A DNA stretch of 64,000 nucleotides from Bacteroides acidifaciens (lineage in GTDB: Bacteria > Bacteroidota > Bacteroidia > Bacteroidales > Bacteroidaceae), in contig NZ_CAEUHO010000005.1 in the NCBI RefSeq assembly GCF_903181435.1, forward strand, positions 62,001 through 126,000. Reading direction: 5' to 3'. The translations under genes and the position numbers were made by a program. Under the pieces are notes generated by a model. That model did no database searches. It was not told where the DNA came from and saw only the letters and a list, made by a program, of their open reading frames with translations. Of the stretch, positions 26,559 to 34,897 are shown in pieces; position 1 is the stretch's first letter; the number at the start of each line of letters is the position of its first letter.

Positions 26559-26712
26559 AGCATTAATACCTCTGCTGTTGGGTGTTAATAGTTGAGTTGT
26601 CAGGTATTAACAGTTGAGCGGACAGGTATTAATAGTTGAGACAATGGGTATTAATAGCTGATAAATGAAATCTTAATAGCTGATAAATGGAATATTAATA
26701 TAGCAATGACAA
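26559..26712 (+). repeat. Tandem array of seven 22-bp units upstream of the CE7 gene
   Basis: Units begin at 26559, 26581, 26603, 26625, 26647, 26669 and 26691, exactly 22 bp apart. The shared core is TTAATAGTTGA, with C replacing one T in some copies. Units 2-6 match best and the first and last are degenerate. The period equals about two DNA helix turns, so every core faces the same side. There are no long spacers, so this is not a CRISPR array, and 22 is not a multiple of three, so it is not a coding repeat. It fills most of the 256-bp gap before the CE7 gene and could be a regulator-binding array or a minisatellite. Confidence 0.85.
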
Positions 26713-26732
26713 ATGAAATAAAATAGGGAACT

Positions 26733-28037
26733 ATGATAAAAAGTGTACGTTTTCTTCTTCTCCTGATAGCATTTGTCTCCATGCAGATAGTTGCATGGGG
26801 ACAGCCACAGGAAAGACTGGTTCAAGTGCAGGTCACTCCCGACCACACTAATTGGCTGTATAAACCGGGAGAAAAAGTGAAATTCAAAGTGGCGGTATTG
26901 AAATGCAATATCCCGCAGGATAATCTGGAAGTGCGCTATGAGATTTCGGAAGACATGATGAAACCTCATCAGACAGGCAAACAGCCTTTGAAGAACGAAA
27001 AGCTTGAAATTAACGCAGGGACTATGAAAAAAGAAGGGTTCCTGCGTTGCCGTGCTTTTGTCACTTGCCAAGGACGTGAGTATGAAGGCGTGGCTACCGT
27101 CGGCTTTTCTCCTGAGAAATTGCAACCGACCACTCCGTTGCCCGCCGACTTTCTGGAGTTTTGGAAAAGCACCAAAGAAGCCGCAGAAAAGTGGGCGCTT
27201 GAACCGATAATGACTTTACTGCCGGAAAGGTGTACGGATAAGGTGAACGTATATCATGTCTCTTTCGCGAACAATGACTATGCGTCCCGTATGTACGGCA
27301 TCCTTTGTGTCCCGAAGGCTTCCGGGAAATATCCAGCGATTCTGAAAGTGCCAGGCGCAGGCATCCGTGCCTATAACGGAGAAGCCGAACGTGCCGGAAA
27401 GGGTTTCATCATATTGGAAATCGGTATTCACGGCATTCCGGTCAATTTGGTGGGGGATGTCTATCACCGCCTTTATAACGGAGCTTTGAAGAACTACCAC
27501 TCGTTCAATATGGACAATCGGGACAAGTACTATTACAAGCGGGTCTATACAGGCTGCGTGAGAGCCATTGATTTCATTTACACACTTCCTGAGTTCAATG
27601 GCAATCTGGCGACCTTTGGAGGAAGCCAGGGCGGTGCGCTTTCTATTGTAATTGCCGGACTGGACACTCGTGTCAAAGGATTGGTTTCTTTCTATCCAGC
27701 CTTGTGTGATATGGCGGGTTATGCCCACGGTCGTGCAGGCGGTTGGCCGCATATGTTGAAGGATGAGAAGAACCGGATACCGGAAAAGATGAAAACCATT
27801 CAGTATTTTGATGTAGTCAACTTTGCCCGTCAGGTTAAAGTGCCGGGATTCTATACTTTTGGTTATAATGATATGGTTTGTCCGCCTACTACTACTTACT
27901 CCACTTACAACGTGATTAATGCTCCGAAAGAACTGTTTGTAGCTGAGACGACCGCCCATTATGCCTATGCCGAACAGTGGAGTGCAGCTTGGAACTGGGT
28001 AATGAATTTCCTGAAAAATGAATCGAAAAACGAATAA
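26733..28037 (+). CDS. CE7-like acetyl esterase (acetyl xylan esterase family)
   Basis: This 434-residue protein has a cleaved signal peptide ending near AWGQ (about 24) and no lipobox. An N-terminal beta-domain (about 28-125) is followed by an alpha/beta-hydrolase of the AXE1/CE7 family. The catalytic triad is visible as GGSQGG (Ser298), YNDMVCPP (Asp380) and TTAHY (His409). CE7 enzymes remove acetyl groups from xylo-oligosaccharides and other acetylated sugars, generally acting on oligomers. The extra N-terminal domain makes it longer than the roughly 320 residues of Bacillus members. It begins 21 bp after the 22-bp repeat array and leads the downstream group of enzymes, so the array is in the right place to control this group. 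Confidence 0.88.
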   Translation: MIKSVRFLLLLIAFVSMQIVAWGQPQERLVQVQVTPDHTNWLYKPGEKVKFKVAVLKCNIPQDNLEVRYEISEDMMKPHQTGKQPLKNEKLEINAGTMKKEGFLRCRAFVTCQGREYEGVATVGFSPEKLQPTTPLPADFLEFWKSTKEAAEKWALEPIMTLLPERCTDKVNVYHVSFANNDYASRMYGILCVPKASGKYPAILKVPGAGIRAYNGEAERAGKGFIILEIGIHGIPVNLVGDVYHRLYNGALKNYHSFNMDNRDKYYYKRVYTGCVRAIDFIYTLPEFNGNLATFGGSQGGALSIVIAGLDTRVKGLVSFYPALCDMAGYAHGRAGGWPHMLKDEKNRIPEKMKTIQYFDVVNFARQVKVPGFYTFGYNDMVCPPTTTYSTYNVINAPKELFVAETTAHYAYAEQWSAAWNWVMNFLKNESKNE

Positions 28038-28065
28038 TATACTAATACCATAAACTAATAGATAA

Positions 28066-29862
28066 ATGAAAACAGGTAAGAAATTAAACCTATGTTTATT
28101 GTTGCTGATTGCTTTTGCTGGAAGCGTTGCGGCACAAGAGCTGATAACGAATGTATATGGCCGTGACATCCATTCGCTGAATGGTAAATGGAATGCCATC
28201 ATCGACCTGTACGACCAGGGACAACGGATGAAAATCTATGAGAACCGACAACCGGAAGGAAATATTGATTTCTACGAATACGCGTTTGAAGGCGGGTTGC
28301 GTCTTAACGTTCCGGGAGATTGGAACTCCCAGTCGCCCGAACTGAAATATTACGAAGGCACTGTATGGTATGCCCGTCACTTTGATGCCAAACGCTTGGC
28401 AGACAAACGCCAGTTCCTTTATTTCGGCGCTGTCAGCTATCGTAGCAAAGTCTACCTGAACGGAAAAGAGATAGCAGAGCACGAAGGCGGTTTCACCCCT
28501 TTCCAAGTGGAAGTGACAGACCTGTTGAAAGACGGCGACAACTTCCTGGCGGTAGAAGTAAACAACCGCCGCACTAAAGACGCCATTCCCGCTCTGGCAT
28601 TCGACTGGTGGAACTATGGCGGCATCACAAGAGATGTGCTGTTGGTGAAAACTCCCCGGACATTTATAGAAGATTATTTCGTCCAATTGGATAAAAATGC
28701 TCCCGACCGGATAATTGCCCGTGTGCGTCTTTCTGATAAAAAAGCAGGTGAGAAAGTAACAGTTGCCATCCCTGAACTCAAAATCAATGCGGAGCTTACC
28801 ACCGACGCAGAAGGAAAGGCGGAAACTGTATTGAACGCGAAGAAGCTGCAACGCTGGTCGCCGGAAGAGCCGAAACTCTATGGCGTGACTGTATCTTCAA
28901 ATACCGACCGCGTGGAAGAACAAATCGGCTTCCGCAATATCACCGTGAAAGGAACAGATATCTACCTGAACGGGAAGCCGACATTTATGTGCTGTATCTC
29001 TTTCCACGAAGAAATCCCGCAACGTATGGGGCGTGCCTTCTCGGAAGCCGATGCAGCCATGTTGCTGAATGAAGCGAAAGCGCTTGGCGTGAACATGATT
29101 CGCCTGGCACATTATCCGCAGAATGAATACACAGTACGCCTGGCGGAAAAGATGGGTTTCCTTCTTTGGCAGGAGATTCCTATTTGGCAAGGCATTGACT
29201 TTACAGATAATGATACCCGTCAGAAAGCGCAAAGGATGCTTGCTGAAATGATTAAGCGCGACCAGAACCGCTGCGCGGTAGGTTATTGGGGCGTTGCCAA
29301 TGAAACACAGCCTTCCAAAGAACGGAACGAATTCCTTACTTCCCTGCTTGAGACGGGAAAACAACTGGACACTACTCGCCTGTACGTTGCCGCTTTCGAC
29401 CTTGTGCGCTTCAATAGCGAGAAGCAGCGTTTTGTAATGGAAGACGACTTCACTTCCCAACTGGACGTTGTAGCTATCAATAAATATATGGGCTGGTATC
29501 ATCCGTGGCCTGTCGAGCCGAAAGATGCCATATGGGAAGTAGTGACGGACAAACCGTTGATTATCTCGGAATTTGGCGGCGAAGCATTGTATGGTCAGTC
29601 CGGTGATGAGAACGTAGTCAGCTCTTGGAGTGAAGAATACCAGGCCCGTCTGTATAGAGACAACATCCGTATGTTCGACAATATTCCGAACCTGCGTGGT
29701 GTATCGCCTTGGATTCTGTTCGACTTCCGTTCGCCGTTCCGTTTCCACCCCACCAATCAGGATGGCTGGAACCGCAAAGGACTCATATCCGACCAGGGTA
29801 TGCGTAAGAAAGCGTGGTATCTGATGAGAGATTATTTTGCTAAAAAGAGAAACAATAACTAA
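28066..29862 (+). CDS. GH2 family beta-glucuronidase-like enzyme
   Basis: This 598-residue enzyme has a signal peptide ending near VAAQ (about 23). It has the GH2 order: jelly-roll sugar-binding domain (about 40-190, LRLNVPGDWNSQ, FDWWNYGGITRDV), immunoglobulin-like domain (about 200-280) and TIM barrel. The acid/base is Glu413 (GVANET) and the nucleophile Glu502 (ISEFGGEA). Near the C-terminus WNRKG supplies N569-x-K571. This N-x-K motif is known to contact the uronic acid carboxylate in gut bacterial beta-glucuronidases, and it separates them from beta-galactosidases. The substrate is therefore probably a beta-linked glucuronic (or galacturonic) acid. It lies 28 bp after the CE7 gene and 6 bp before DUF4886. 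It is short for the family, with no C-terminal appendix. Confidence 0.88.
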   Translation: MKTGKKLNLCLLLLIAFAGSVAAQELITNVYGRDIHSLNGKWNAIIDLYDQGQRMKIYENRQPEGNIDFYEYAFEGGLRLNVPGDWNSQSPELKYYEGTVWYARHFDAKRLADKRQFLYFGAVSYRSKVYLNGKEIAEHEGGFTPFQVEVTDLLKDGDNFLAVEVNNRRTKDAIPALAFDWWNYGGITRDVLLVKTPRTFIEDYFVQLDKNAPDRIIARVRLSDKKAGEKVTVAIPELKINAELTTDAEGKAETVLNAKKLQRWSPEEPKLYGVTVSSNTDRVEEQIGFRNITVKGTDIYLNGKPTFMCCISFHEEIPQRMGRAFSEADAAMLLNEAKALGVNMIRLAHYPQNEYTVRLAEKMGFLLWQEIPIWQGIDFTDNDTRQKAQRMLAEMIKRDQNRCAVGYWGVANETQPSKERNEFLTSLLETGKQLDTTRLYVAAFDLVRFNSEKQRFVMEDDFTSQLDVVAINKYMGWYHPWPVEPKDAIWEVVTDKPLIISEFGGEALYGQSGDENVVSSWSEEYQARLYRDNIRMFDNIPNLRGVSPWILFDFRSPFRFHPTNQDGWNRKGLISDQGMRKKAWYLMRDYFAKKRNNN

Positions 29863-29868
29863 TAGTAG

Positions 29869-31692
29869 ATGACTATGAAAACCGTAAAATGGAACAATAA
29901 CTTCCTGTTGGCAGGATTATTATTTTTAGTGTCACTATTCTCTGTCGGAGGAGTATTGGTATCCTGCTCCGAATCGGAGAAGATAGTGACGCAGATTGAA
30001 GAGAAAATCGTCTATGTAGACGGCAAATGGATGGTGGTAGCTTCCAATGAAGTTACCGTTACTACGGGAGAAACGGTTACATTGAATGTGACGGTAGGCG
30101 GTGACGAGAACCTGAAACCTGAATATACTTGTACTTCCGAAAACCCCAATATAGCTAGCGTAGCGGTAGACGCAGACAATAAGGCTGTCACAATCACAGG
30201 TGTATCTGCCGGAAACACGTCCATCACTATCGAATGTCCTACGGATACCAAACCGCTTGTTGCCACGATTCCCGTTACGGTGGAGCAAGGGGCAATCCGG
30301 ATTCTTGCCATCGGCAACAGTTTCTCCCAAGACGCGGTGGAGCAATACCTGTATGAATTGGGCGCAGCTGTAGGACATGATTTTATTATTGGCAATATGT
30401 ATATCGGCGGATGCGATTTAGACAGGCATCTGGCTAATTTACAGTCGGATGCCGAGGCATATGAATACCGTAAAGTGGTAGATGGCGAGAAAGTGCTGAA
30501 AAACAAATATAAGTTGTCTCAGGCATTGGCCGATGAAAGCTGGGATTATATCAGCTTGCAACAGGCGAGCGGAAAATCCGGTAAGTACGGTACGTATACA
30601 GCGCTTGCTGATTTGATTGCCGGTATACAGGCACGTTGTCCGCAGGCTAAATTGATGTGGCATCAGACTTGGGCATACGCTTCCAGTTCCACTCATGAAA
30701 GTTTCCCGGATTATGATAGCAATCAGATGACTATGTATAATGCCATTGTGTCTGCTGCCCGACAGGCGGTGACGAATCATACGGCACTGAACCTGCTGAT
30801 TCCTTCGGGCACTGCCATCCAGAATGCCCGTACCTCTTTCTTGGGTGACGCGTTCAATCGCGACGGCTATCATTTGGAGGTTACTTACGGCCGATATACT
30901 GCTGCCTGCACTTGGTTTGAGATGATTACAGGACAAAACGTTGTCGGCAACCCGTATGCTCCCGAAACGATTGACCCGCAGGTGGTGAAGATTGCACAAA
31001 ATGCTGCTCATTACGCTGTGCAGAAACCCGATGAAGTGACTGATATGGTTAACTTCAAGGAACCGGAAATATCTGGCACCGACTTGAAAGCTCCCATCTA
31101 TATTGATTTCGGCCCGACTTCACTCTCTGCCACTCCGTGGAATAATATAACCTCGTATTTGGAAAGTTCAACCACAAGCTGGATAAAAGATGCGGAAAAC
31201 AATTATACGAATATTGGCGTCAGAGTCCTTGGCGGATTTACTGCGAATTATGCCGGGGTCAGTGGCGAACCGGCCAGCCCGGTGACGGTGGATGGCGTGG
31301 CATTTCCGCTGACTGCATGGAAAGACGGTTTGTTAGTGGGAGGAGAGAAGAATAAGGGTGATGTAGGCCCGGGAAGGATAGAAATCTCTCAACTGGATGC
31401 AGCCCGGAAATATAATTTCACTATTTTAGCCATCCGTTTTAATGGAGGCAAAGACACCCGTATATCTTCCTATAAATTGATAGGTAAAACGGAGAGTGAG
31501 GTTAAAGAAGTGAAGACAGGTCTCAAGGATGTTGCCTCGTTTAATGCCGCAAATTTCGAGGAATACATTGCTAAGTTTGAGAATATAGAACCGGATTCGG
31601 AAGGCAAGGTCATTGTCGAGGTGAAAGGGATTGATACCGGTTTGGCCGCGGAAGGACACATCAATGCACTATGCATTAGTCCGGTGAAATAA
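29869..31692 (+). CDS. DUF4886 SGNH-like hydrolase lipoprotein with Ig-like and C-terminal beta domains
   Basis: This 607-residue protein has a lipoprotein signal (lipobox LVSC, Cys33), then a bacterial Ig-like (BIG2) domain (about 55-138, TVTTGETVTLNVTV and ITGVSAGNTSITI). The DUF4886 domain follows (about 142-400). It has SGNH-type features: IGNSFSQD with Ser151, a GGCDL motif near 186, and RDGYHL with Asp332 and His335. A C-terminal beta-domain (about 410-605, IYIDFGPTSLSATPW) resembles extra modules found in secreted carbohydrate enzymes. SGNH enzymes are typically esterases, here most plausibly removing acetyl or methyl groups, but no DUF4886 activity is known to me. The catalytic core is repeated in the next gene. 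The spacing to GH2 is 6 bp. Confidence 0.82.
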   Translation: MTMKTVKWNNNFLLAGLLFLVSLFSVGGVLVSCSESEKIVTQIEEKIVYVDGKWMVVASNEVTVTTGETVTLNVTVGGDENLKPEYTCTSENPNIASVAVDADNKAVTITGVSAGNTSITIECPTDTKPLVATIPVTVEQGAIRILAIGNSFSQDAVEQYLYELGAAVGHDFIIGNMYIGGCDLDRHLANLQSDAEAYEYRKVVDGEKVLKNKYKLSQALADESWDYISLQQASGKSGKYGTYTALADLIAGIQARCPQAKLMWHQTWAYASSSTHESFPDYDSNQMTMYNAIVSAARQAVTNHTALNLLIPSGTAIQNARTSFLGDAFNRDGYHLEVTYGRYTAACTWFEMITGQNVVGNPYAPETIDPQVVKIAQNAAHYAVQKPDEVTDMVNFKEPEISGTDLKAPIYIDFGPTSLSATPWNNITSYLESSTTSWIKDAENNYTNIGVRVLGGFTANYAGVSGEPASPVTVDGVAFPLTAWKDGLLVGGEKNKGDVGPGRIEISQLDAARKYNFTILAIRFNGGKDTRISSYKLIGKTESEVKEVKTGLKDVASFNAANFEEYIAKFENIEPDSEGKVIVEVKGIDTGLAAEGHINALCISPVK

Positions 31693-31719
31693 AGTCTGGT
31701 TTTTATCATATTGATTATA

Positions 31720-32574
31720 ATGAAGCAATATAGAAATGTAGTGATTTGTATGTTCATACTGCTCCTTCTTGCCGGAGGAGCGTATGCGCAGCAAAAAACG
31801 GTCAGGATACTTGCCATCGGCAACAGCTTCTCGCAGGATGCCGTGGAGCAATATCTGCATGAACTGGCGGAAGCCGAAGGTATTTCAACCATCATCGGCA
31901 ATATGTTTATCGGCGGCTGTTCTCTGGAACGTCATGTGAAGAATGCCCGTGAAAATGCTCCCGCCTATGCCTACCGGAAAATCGGTACGGATGGAAAGAA
32001 ACGGGAAAAGGGCAAGATGTCTTTGGAAACGGTGCTGGCAGATGAAGACTGGGATTACGTCAGCCTGCAACAGGCAAGTCCTTTTTCGGGAATGTATGAG
32101 ACGTATGAAGCCTCTCTGCCGGAACTTATAGAATATGTAAAAGCACGTCTTCCAAAGAAAACAAAGCTGATGTTGCACCAAACCTGGGCATATGCGTCTA
32201 CTTCCAAGCATAGTGGATTTAAAAACTACAACTGCAATCAACTGACCATGTATCAGGCCATTGCCGATGCTGTGAAGAAAGCGGCTAAGGTGAACAAGAT
32301 AAAGATTGTCATCCCTTCGGGCACTGCCATACAGAATGCCCGTACTTCTTTTATCGGCGACCATCTGAACAGGGACGGCTATCATCTGGATGTGAAGGTG
32401 GGACGTTATACCGCTGCCTGCACCTGGTTCGAACGTATCTTCAAGCGCAATGTGGTCGGGAATCCTTATGGACCGGAAGGGCTGGATGAGGCGCGGAAAG
32501 CTGTTGCCCAGAAAGCTGCCCATGCAGCAGTAAAGCATCCGTATAAAGTGACTGACCTGTTTATTACTAACTAA
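31720..32574 (+). CDS. DUF4886 SGNH-like hydrolase, single-domain paralogue
   Basis: The ATG at 31720 (rather than a TTG nine bases earlier) gives 284 residues: a cleavable signal ending near GAYAQ (about 24) and one DUF4886 domain. Ser36 (IGNSFSQDAVEQYL), GGCSLERH, Asp219 and His222 (RDGYHLDV) match the corresponding residues of the preceding gene, and long stretches such as IPSGTAIQNARTSF are identical. The pair clearly arose by duplication. The upstream copy is a large lipoprotein, this one a small soluble periplasmic form. This again suggests one surface and one periplasmic version of the same chemistry. The GH3 gene begins 15 bp downstream. Confidence 0.85.
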   Translation: MKQYRNVVICMFILLLLAGGAYAQQKTVRILAIGNSFSQDAVEQYLHELAEAEGISTIIGNMFIGGCSLERHVKNARENAPAYAYRKIGTDGKKREKGKMSLETVLADEDWDYVSLQQASPFSGMYETYEASLPELIEYVKARLPKKTKLMLHQTWAYASTSKHSGFKNYNCNQLTMYQAIADAVKKAAKVNKIKIVIPSGTAIQNARTSFIGDHLNRDGYHLDVKVGRYTAACTWFERIFKRNVVGNPYGPEGLDEARKAVAQKAAHAAVKHPYKVTDLFITN

Positions 32575-32589
32575 CCGACGAAAATACAA

Positions 32590-34797
32590 ATGAGAAAAAA
32601 AGCATTAGTTTACGGAATCTGTTTGCTGGGTACGGTATGTACCCTTTCGGCAAAGGATAAAAAAGGGGGGGCATTATATAAAGACGCAAAGGCTCCGATT
32701 GAGAAACGCGTAGACGACTTGTTATCACGCATGACTTTGGAAGAGAAAGTGATGCAGTTGAACCAATATACCTTGGGACGGAACAACAACGTGAATAATG
32801 TAGGCGAAGAGGTGAAGAAAGTGCCCGCGGAAATCGGTTCTCTGATTTACTTCGAGGCAAATCCCGAACTGCGTAATAATATGCAGAAGAAAGCGATGGA
32901 AGAATCCCGTCTGGGTATTCCTATTATTTTCGGTTATGATGCGATTCATGGATTCCGTACCGTGTATCCTATCTCGTTGGCACAGGCTTGTTCCTGGAAC
33001 CCGGATTTGGTGGAACAGGCGTGTGCCGTATCTGCACAGGAAGCCCGTATGTCGGGAGTGGACTGGACGTTCTCACCGATGATTGACGTGGCACGTGACC
33101 CTCGTTGGGGACGTGTGGCGGAAGGTTATGGCGAAGACCCTTATGCAAATGGAGTGTTCGGTGCAGCTTCCGTCAGAGGGTATCAAGGTGATAATATGTC
33201 GGCAGAAAACCGTGTGGCAGCTTGTCTGAAACATTATGTAGGTTACGGGGCATCCGAAGCCGGACGTGACTATGTATATACCGAAATCTCCCAGCAAACT
33301 CTTTGGGACACTTATCTGCTTCCTTATGAAATGGGTGTGAAGGCAGGTGCGGCAACTCTGATGAGTTCTTTTAATGATATCAGCGGTGTACCGGGTTCGG
33401 CAAACCCTTATACTATGACCGAGATATTAAAGAACCGTTGGAGACATGACGGTTTTATCGTTTCCGACTGGGGAGCTATCGAACAGTTGAAAAACCAGGG
33501 ATTGGCGGCAACTAAAAAGGAAGCTGCCCGGTATGCATTTACTGCCGGTCTTGAAATGGACATGATGTCTCATGCTTATGACCGTCATTTGCAGGAGTTG
33601 GTAGAAGAAGGCAAGGTGTCAATGGCTCAAGTGGACGAAGCTGTCCGTCGTGTCTTGCTTCTGAAATTCCGTCTCGGTTTGTTTGAGCGTCCTTATACTC
33701 CCGCTACAACTGAGAAAGAACGTTTCTTCCGTCCGCAAAGCATGGACATCGCCGCCCGTCTTGCGGCAGAATCCATGGTATTGCTGAAAAACGAAAACAA
33801 CGTTTTACCACTGACGGATAAAAAGAAGATTGCCGTAATAGGCCCAATGGCAAAAAATGGCTGGGACTTGTTGGGCTCCTGGCGTGGACATGGAAAAGAT
33901 ACCGATGTGGCAATGCTCTATGACGGCCTGGCTACTGAATTTGCAGGAAAAGCCGAACTGCGTTATGCGTTAGGTTGCAACACACAAGGGGAGAACCGCA
34001 AAGGATTTGCAGAAGCATTGGAAGCTGCACGCTGGTCTGACGTTGTTGTTCTTTGCCTGGGCGAGATGATGACCTGGAGCGGCGAAAATGCGTCCCGCTC
34101 TTCCATCGCACTACCGCAGATGCAGGAAGAACTGGCAAAAGAACTGAAGAAAGTCGGAAAGCCTGTCGTACTGGTATTGGTAAACGGTCGTCCATTGGAA
34201 CTGAACCGTCTGGAACCGGTCTCTGATGCCATACTGGAAATCTGGCAACCGGGTGTGAATGGCGCGCTTCCGATGGCGGGGATATTGTCCGGACGTATTA
34301 ATCCTTCCGGCAAACTTGCCATGACCTTCCCTTATTCGACGGGACAGATTCCTATCTATTACAACCGTCGTAAGAGCGGGCGCGGACATCAGGGATTTTA
34401 TAAAGATATAACAAGTGACCCATTATATCCTTTCGGTCACGGACTGAGCTACACAGAATTCAAGTATGGCACTGTTACCCCTTCTGCCACTAAAGTGAAG
34501 CGTGGCGAGAAGCTTTCGGCTGAAGTGACTGTCACCAACATCGGCGCCCGCGACGGAGCAGAGACAGTCCACTGGTTTATCTCCGACCCGTATTGTTCGA
34601 TTACCCGTCCGGTGAAAGAACTGAAACACTTTGAGAAACAACTTATCAAAGCCGGAGAAACGAAAACTTTCCGTTTCGACATAGACCTGGAACGTGATTT
34701 CGGATTTGTCAATGAGGACGGTAAACGATTCCTCGAAACCGGAGAATACAATATCCACGTACAGGGACAGACCGTTAAAATAGAATTGATAGACTAA
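32590..34797 (+). CDS. GH3 beta-glucosidase/beta-xylosidase family enzyme
   Basis: This 735-residue GH3 enzyme has a signal peptide (cleavage near TLSA, residue 21), an N-terminal barrel (about 30-370; LGIPIIFGYDAIHGFRTVYP, DPRWGRVAEGYGEDP and the nucleophile Asp293 in IVSDWG), an alpha/beta sandwich (about 380-600; MVLLKNENNVLPL, RPLELNRL) and a fibronectin-III-like domain (about 640-735; YPFGHGLSYTEF before it). The order matches BglX-type periplasmic beta-glucosidases; related GH3 enzymes act on xylosides or glucuronylated ends, so specificity is open. The leader and signal peptide closely match those of the GH105 gene at 9285. The following GH3 gene is about 100 bp away. Confidence 0.93.
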   Translation: MRKKALVYGICLLGTVCTLSAKDKKGGALYKDAKAPIEKRVDDLLSRMTLEEKVMQLNQYTLGRNNNVNNVGEEVKKVPAEIGSLIYFEANPELRNNMQKKAMEESRLGIPIIFGYDAIHGFRTVYPISLAQACSWNPDLVEQACAVSAQEARMSGVDWTFSPMIDVARDPRWGRVAEGYGEDPYANGVFGAASVRGYQGDNMSAENRVAACLKHYVGYGASEAGRDYVYTEISQQTLWDTYLLPYEMGVKAGAATLMSSFNDISGVPGSANPYTMTEILKNRWRHDGFIVSDWGAIEQLKNQGLAATKKEAARYAFTAGLEMDMMSHAYDRHLQELVEEGKVSMAQVDEAVRRVLLLKFRLGLFERPYTPATTEKERFFRPQSMDIAARLAAESMVLLKNENNVLPLTDKKKIAVIGPMAKNGWDLLGSWRGHGKDTDVAMLYDGLATEFAGKAELRYALGCNTQGENRKGFAEALEAARWSDVVVLCLGEMMTWSGENASRSSIALPQMQEELAKELKKVGKPVVLVLVNGRPLELNRLEPVSDAILEIWQPGVNGALPMAGILSGRINPSGKLAMTFPYSTGQIPIYYNRRKSGRGHQGFYKDITSDPLYPFGHGLSYTEFKYGTVTPSATKVKRGEKLSAEVTVTNIGARDGAETVHWFISDPYCSITRPVKELKHFEKQLIKAGETKTFRFDIDLERDFGFVNEDGKRFLETGEYNIHVQGQTVKIELID

Positions 34798-34897
34798 AGA
34801 AAGTTGAACTGACAGACTAAAAATATAAAGAACGAAGTGTATCAAAAGCTGATAGCCAAATTGGTTTTTGACACATCCTATATTAACACATATCACC

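Noticed and set aside
26559..26712. Possible CRISPR array
   Set aside because: The units are contiguous 22-bp tandem repeats without unique spacers of 30 or so bases, and no cas genes are nearby.
27216..28202. 328-codon - strand frame spanning the CE7 gene end and GH2 start
   Set aside because: It covers two well-supported + strand genes with visible catalytic residues and shows no family motif.
34820..34897. Bulged hairpin (GTGTATCAAAA with TTTTTGACAC) before the second GH3 gene
   Set aside because: The stem needs a two-base bulge and no T run separate from the stem is present; the gap is short and the genes look cotranscribed.
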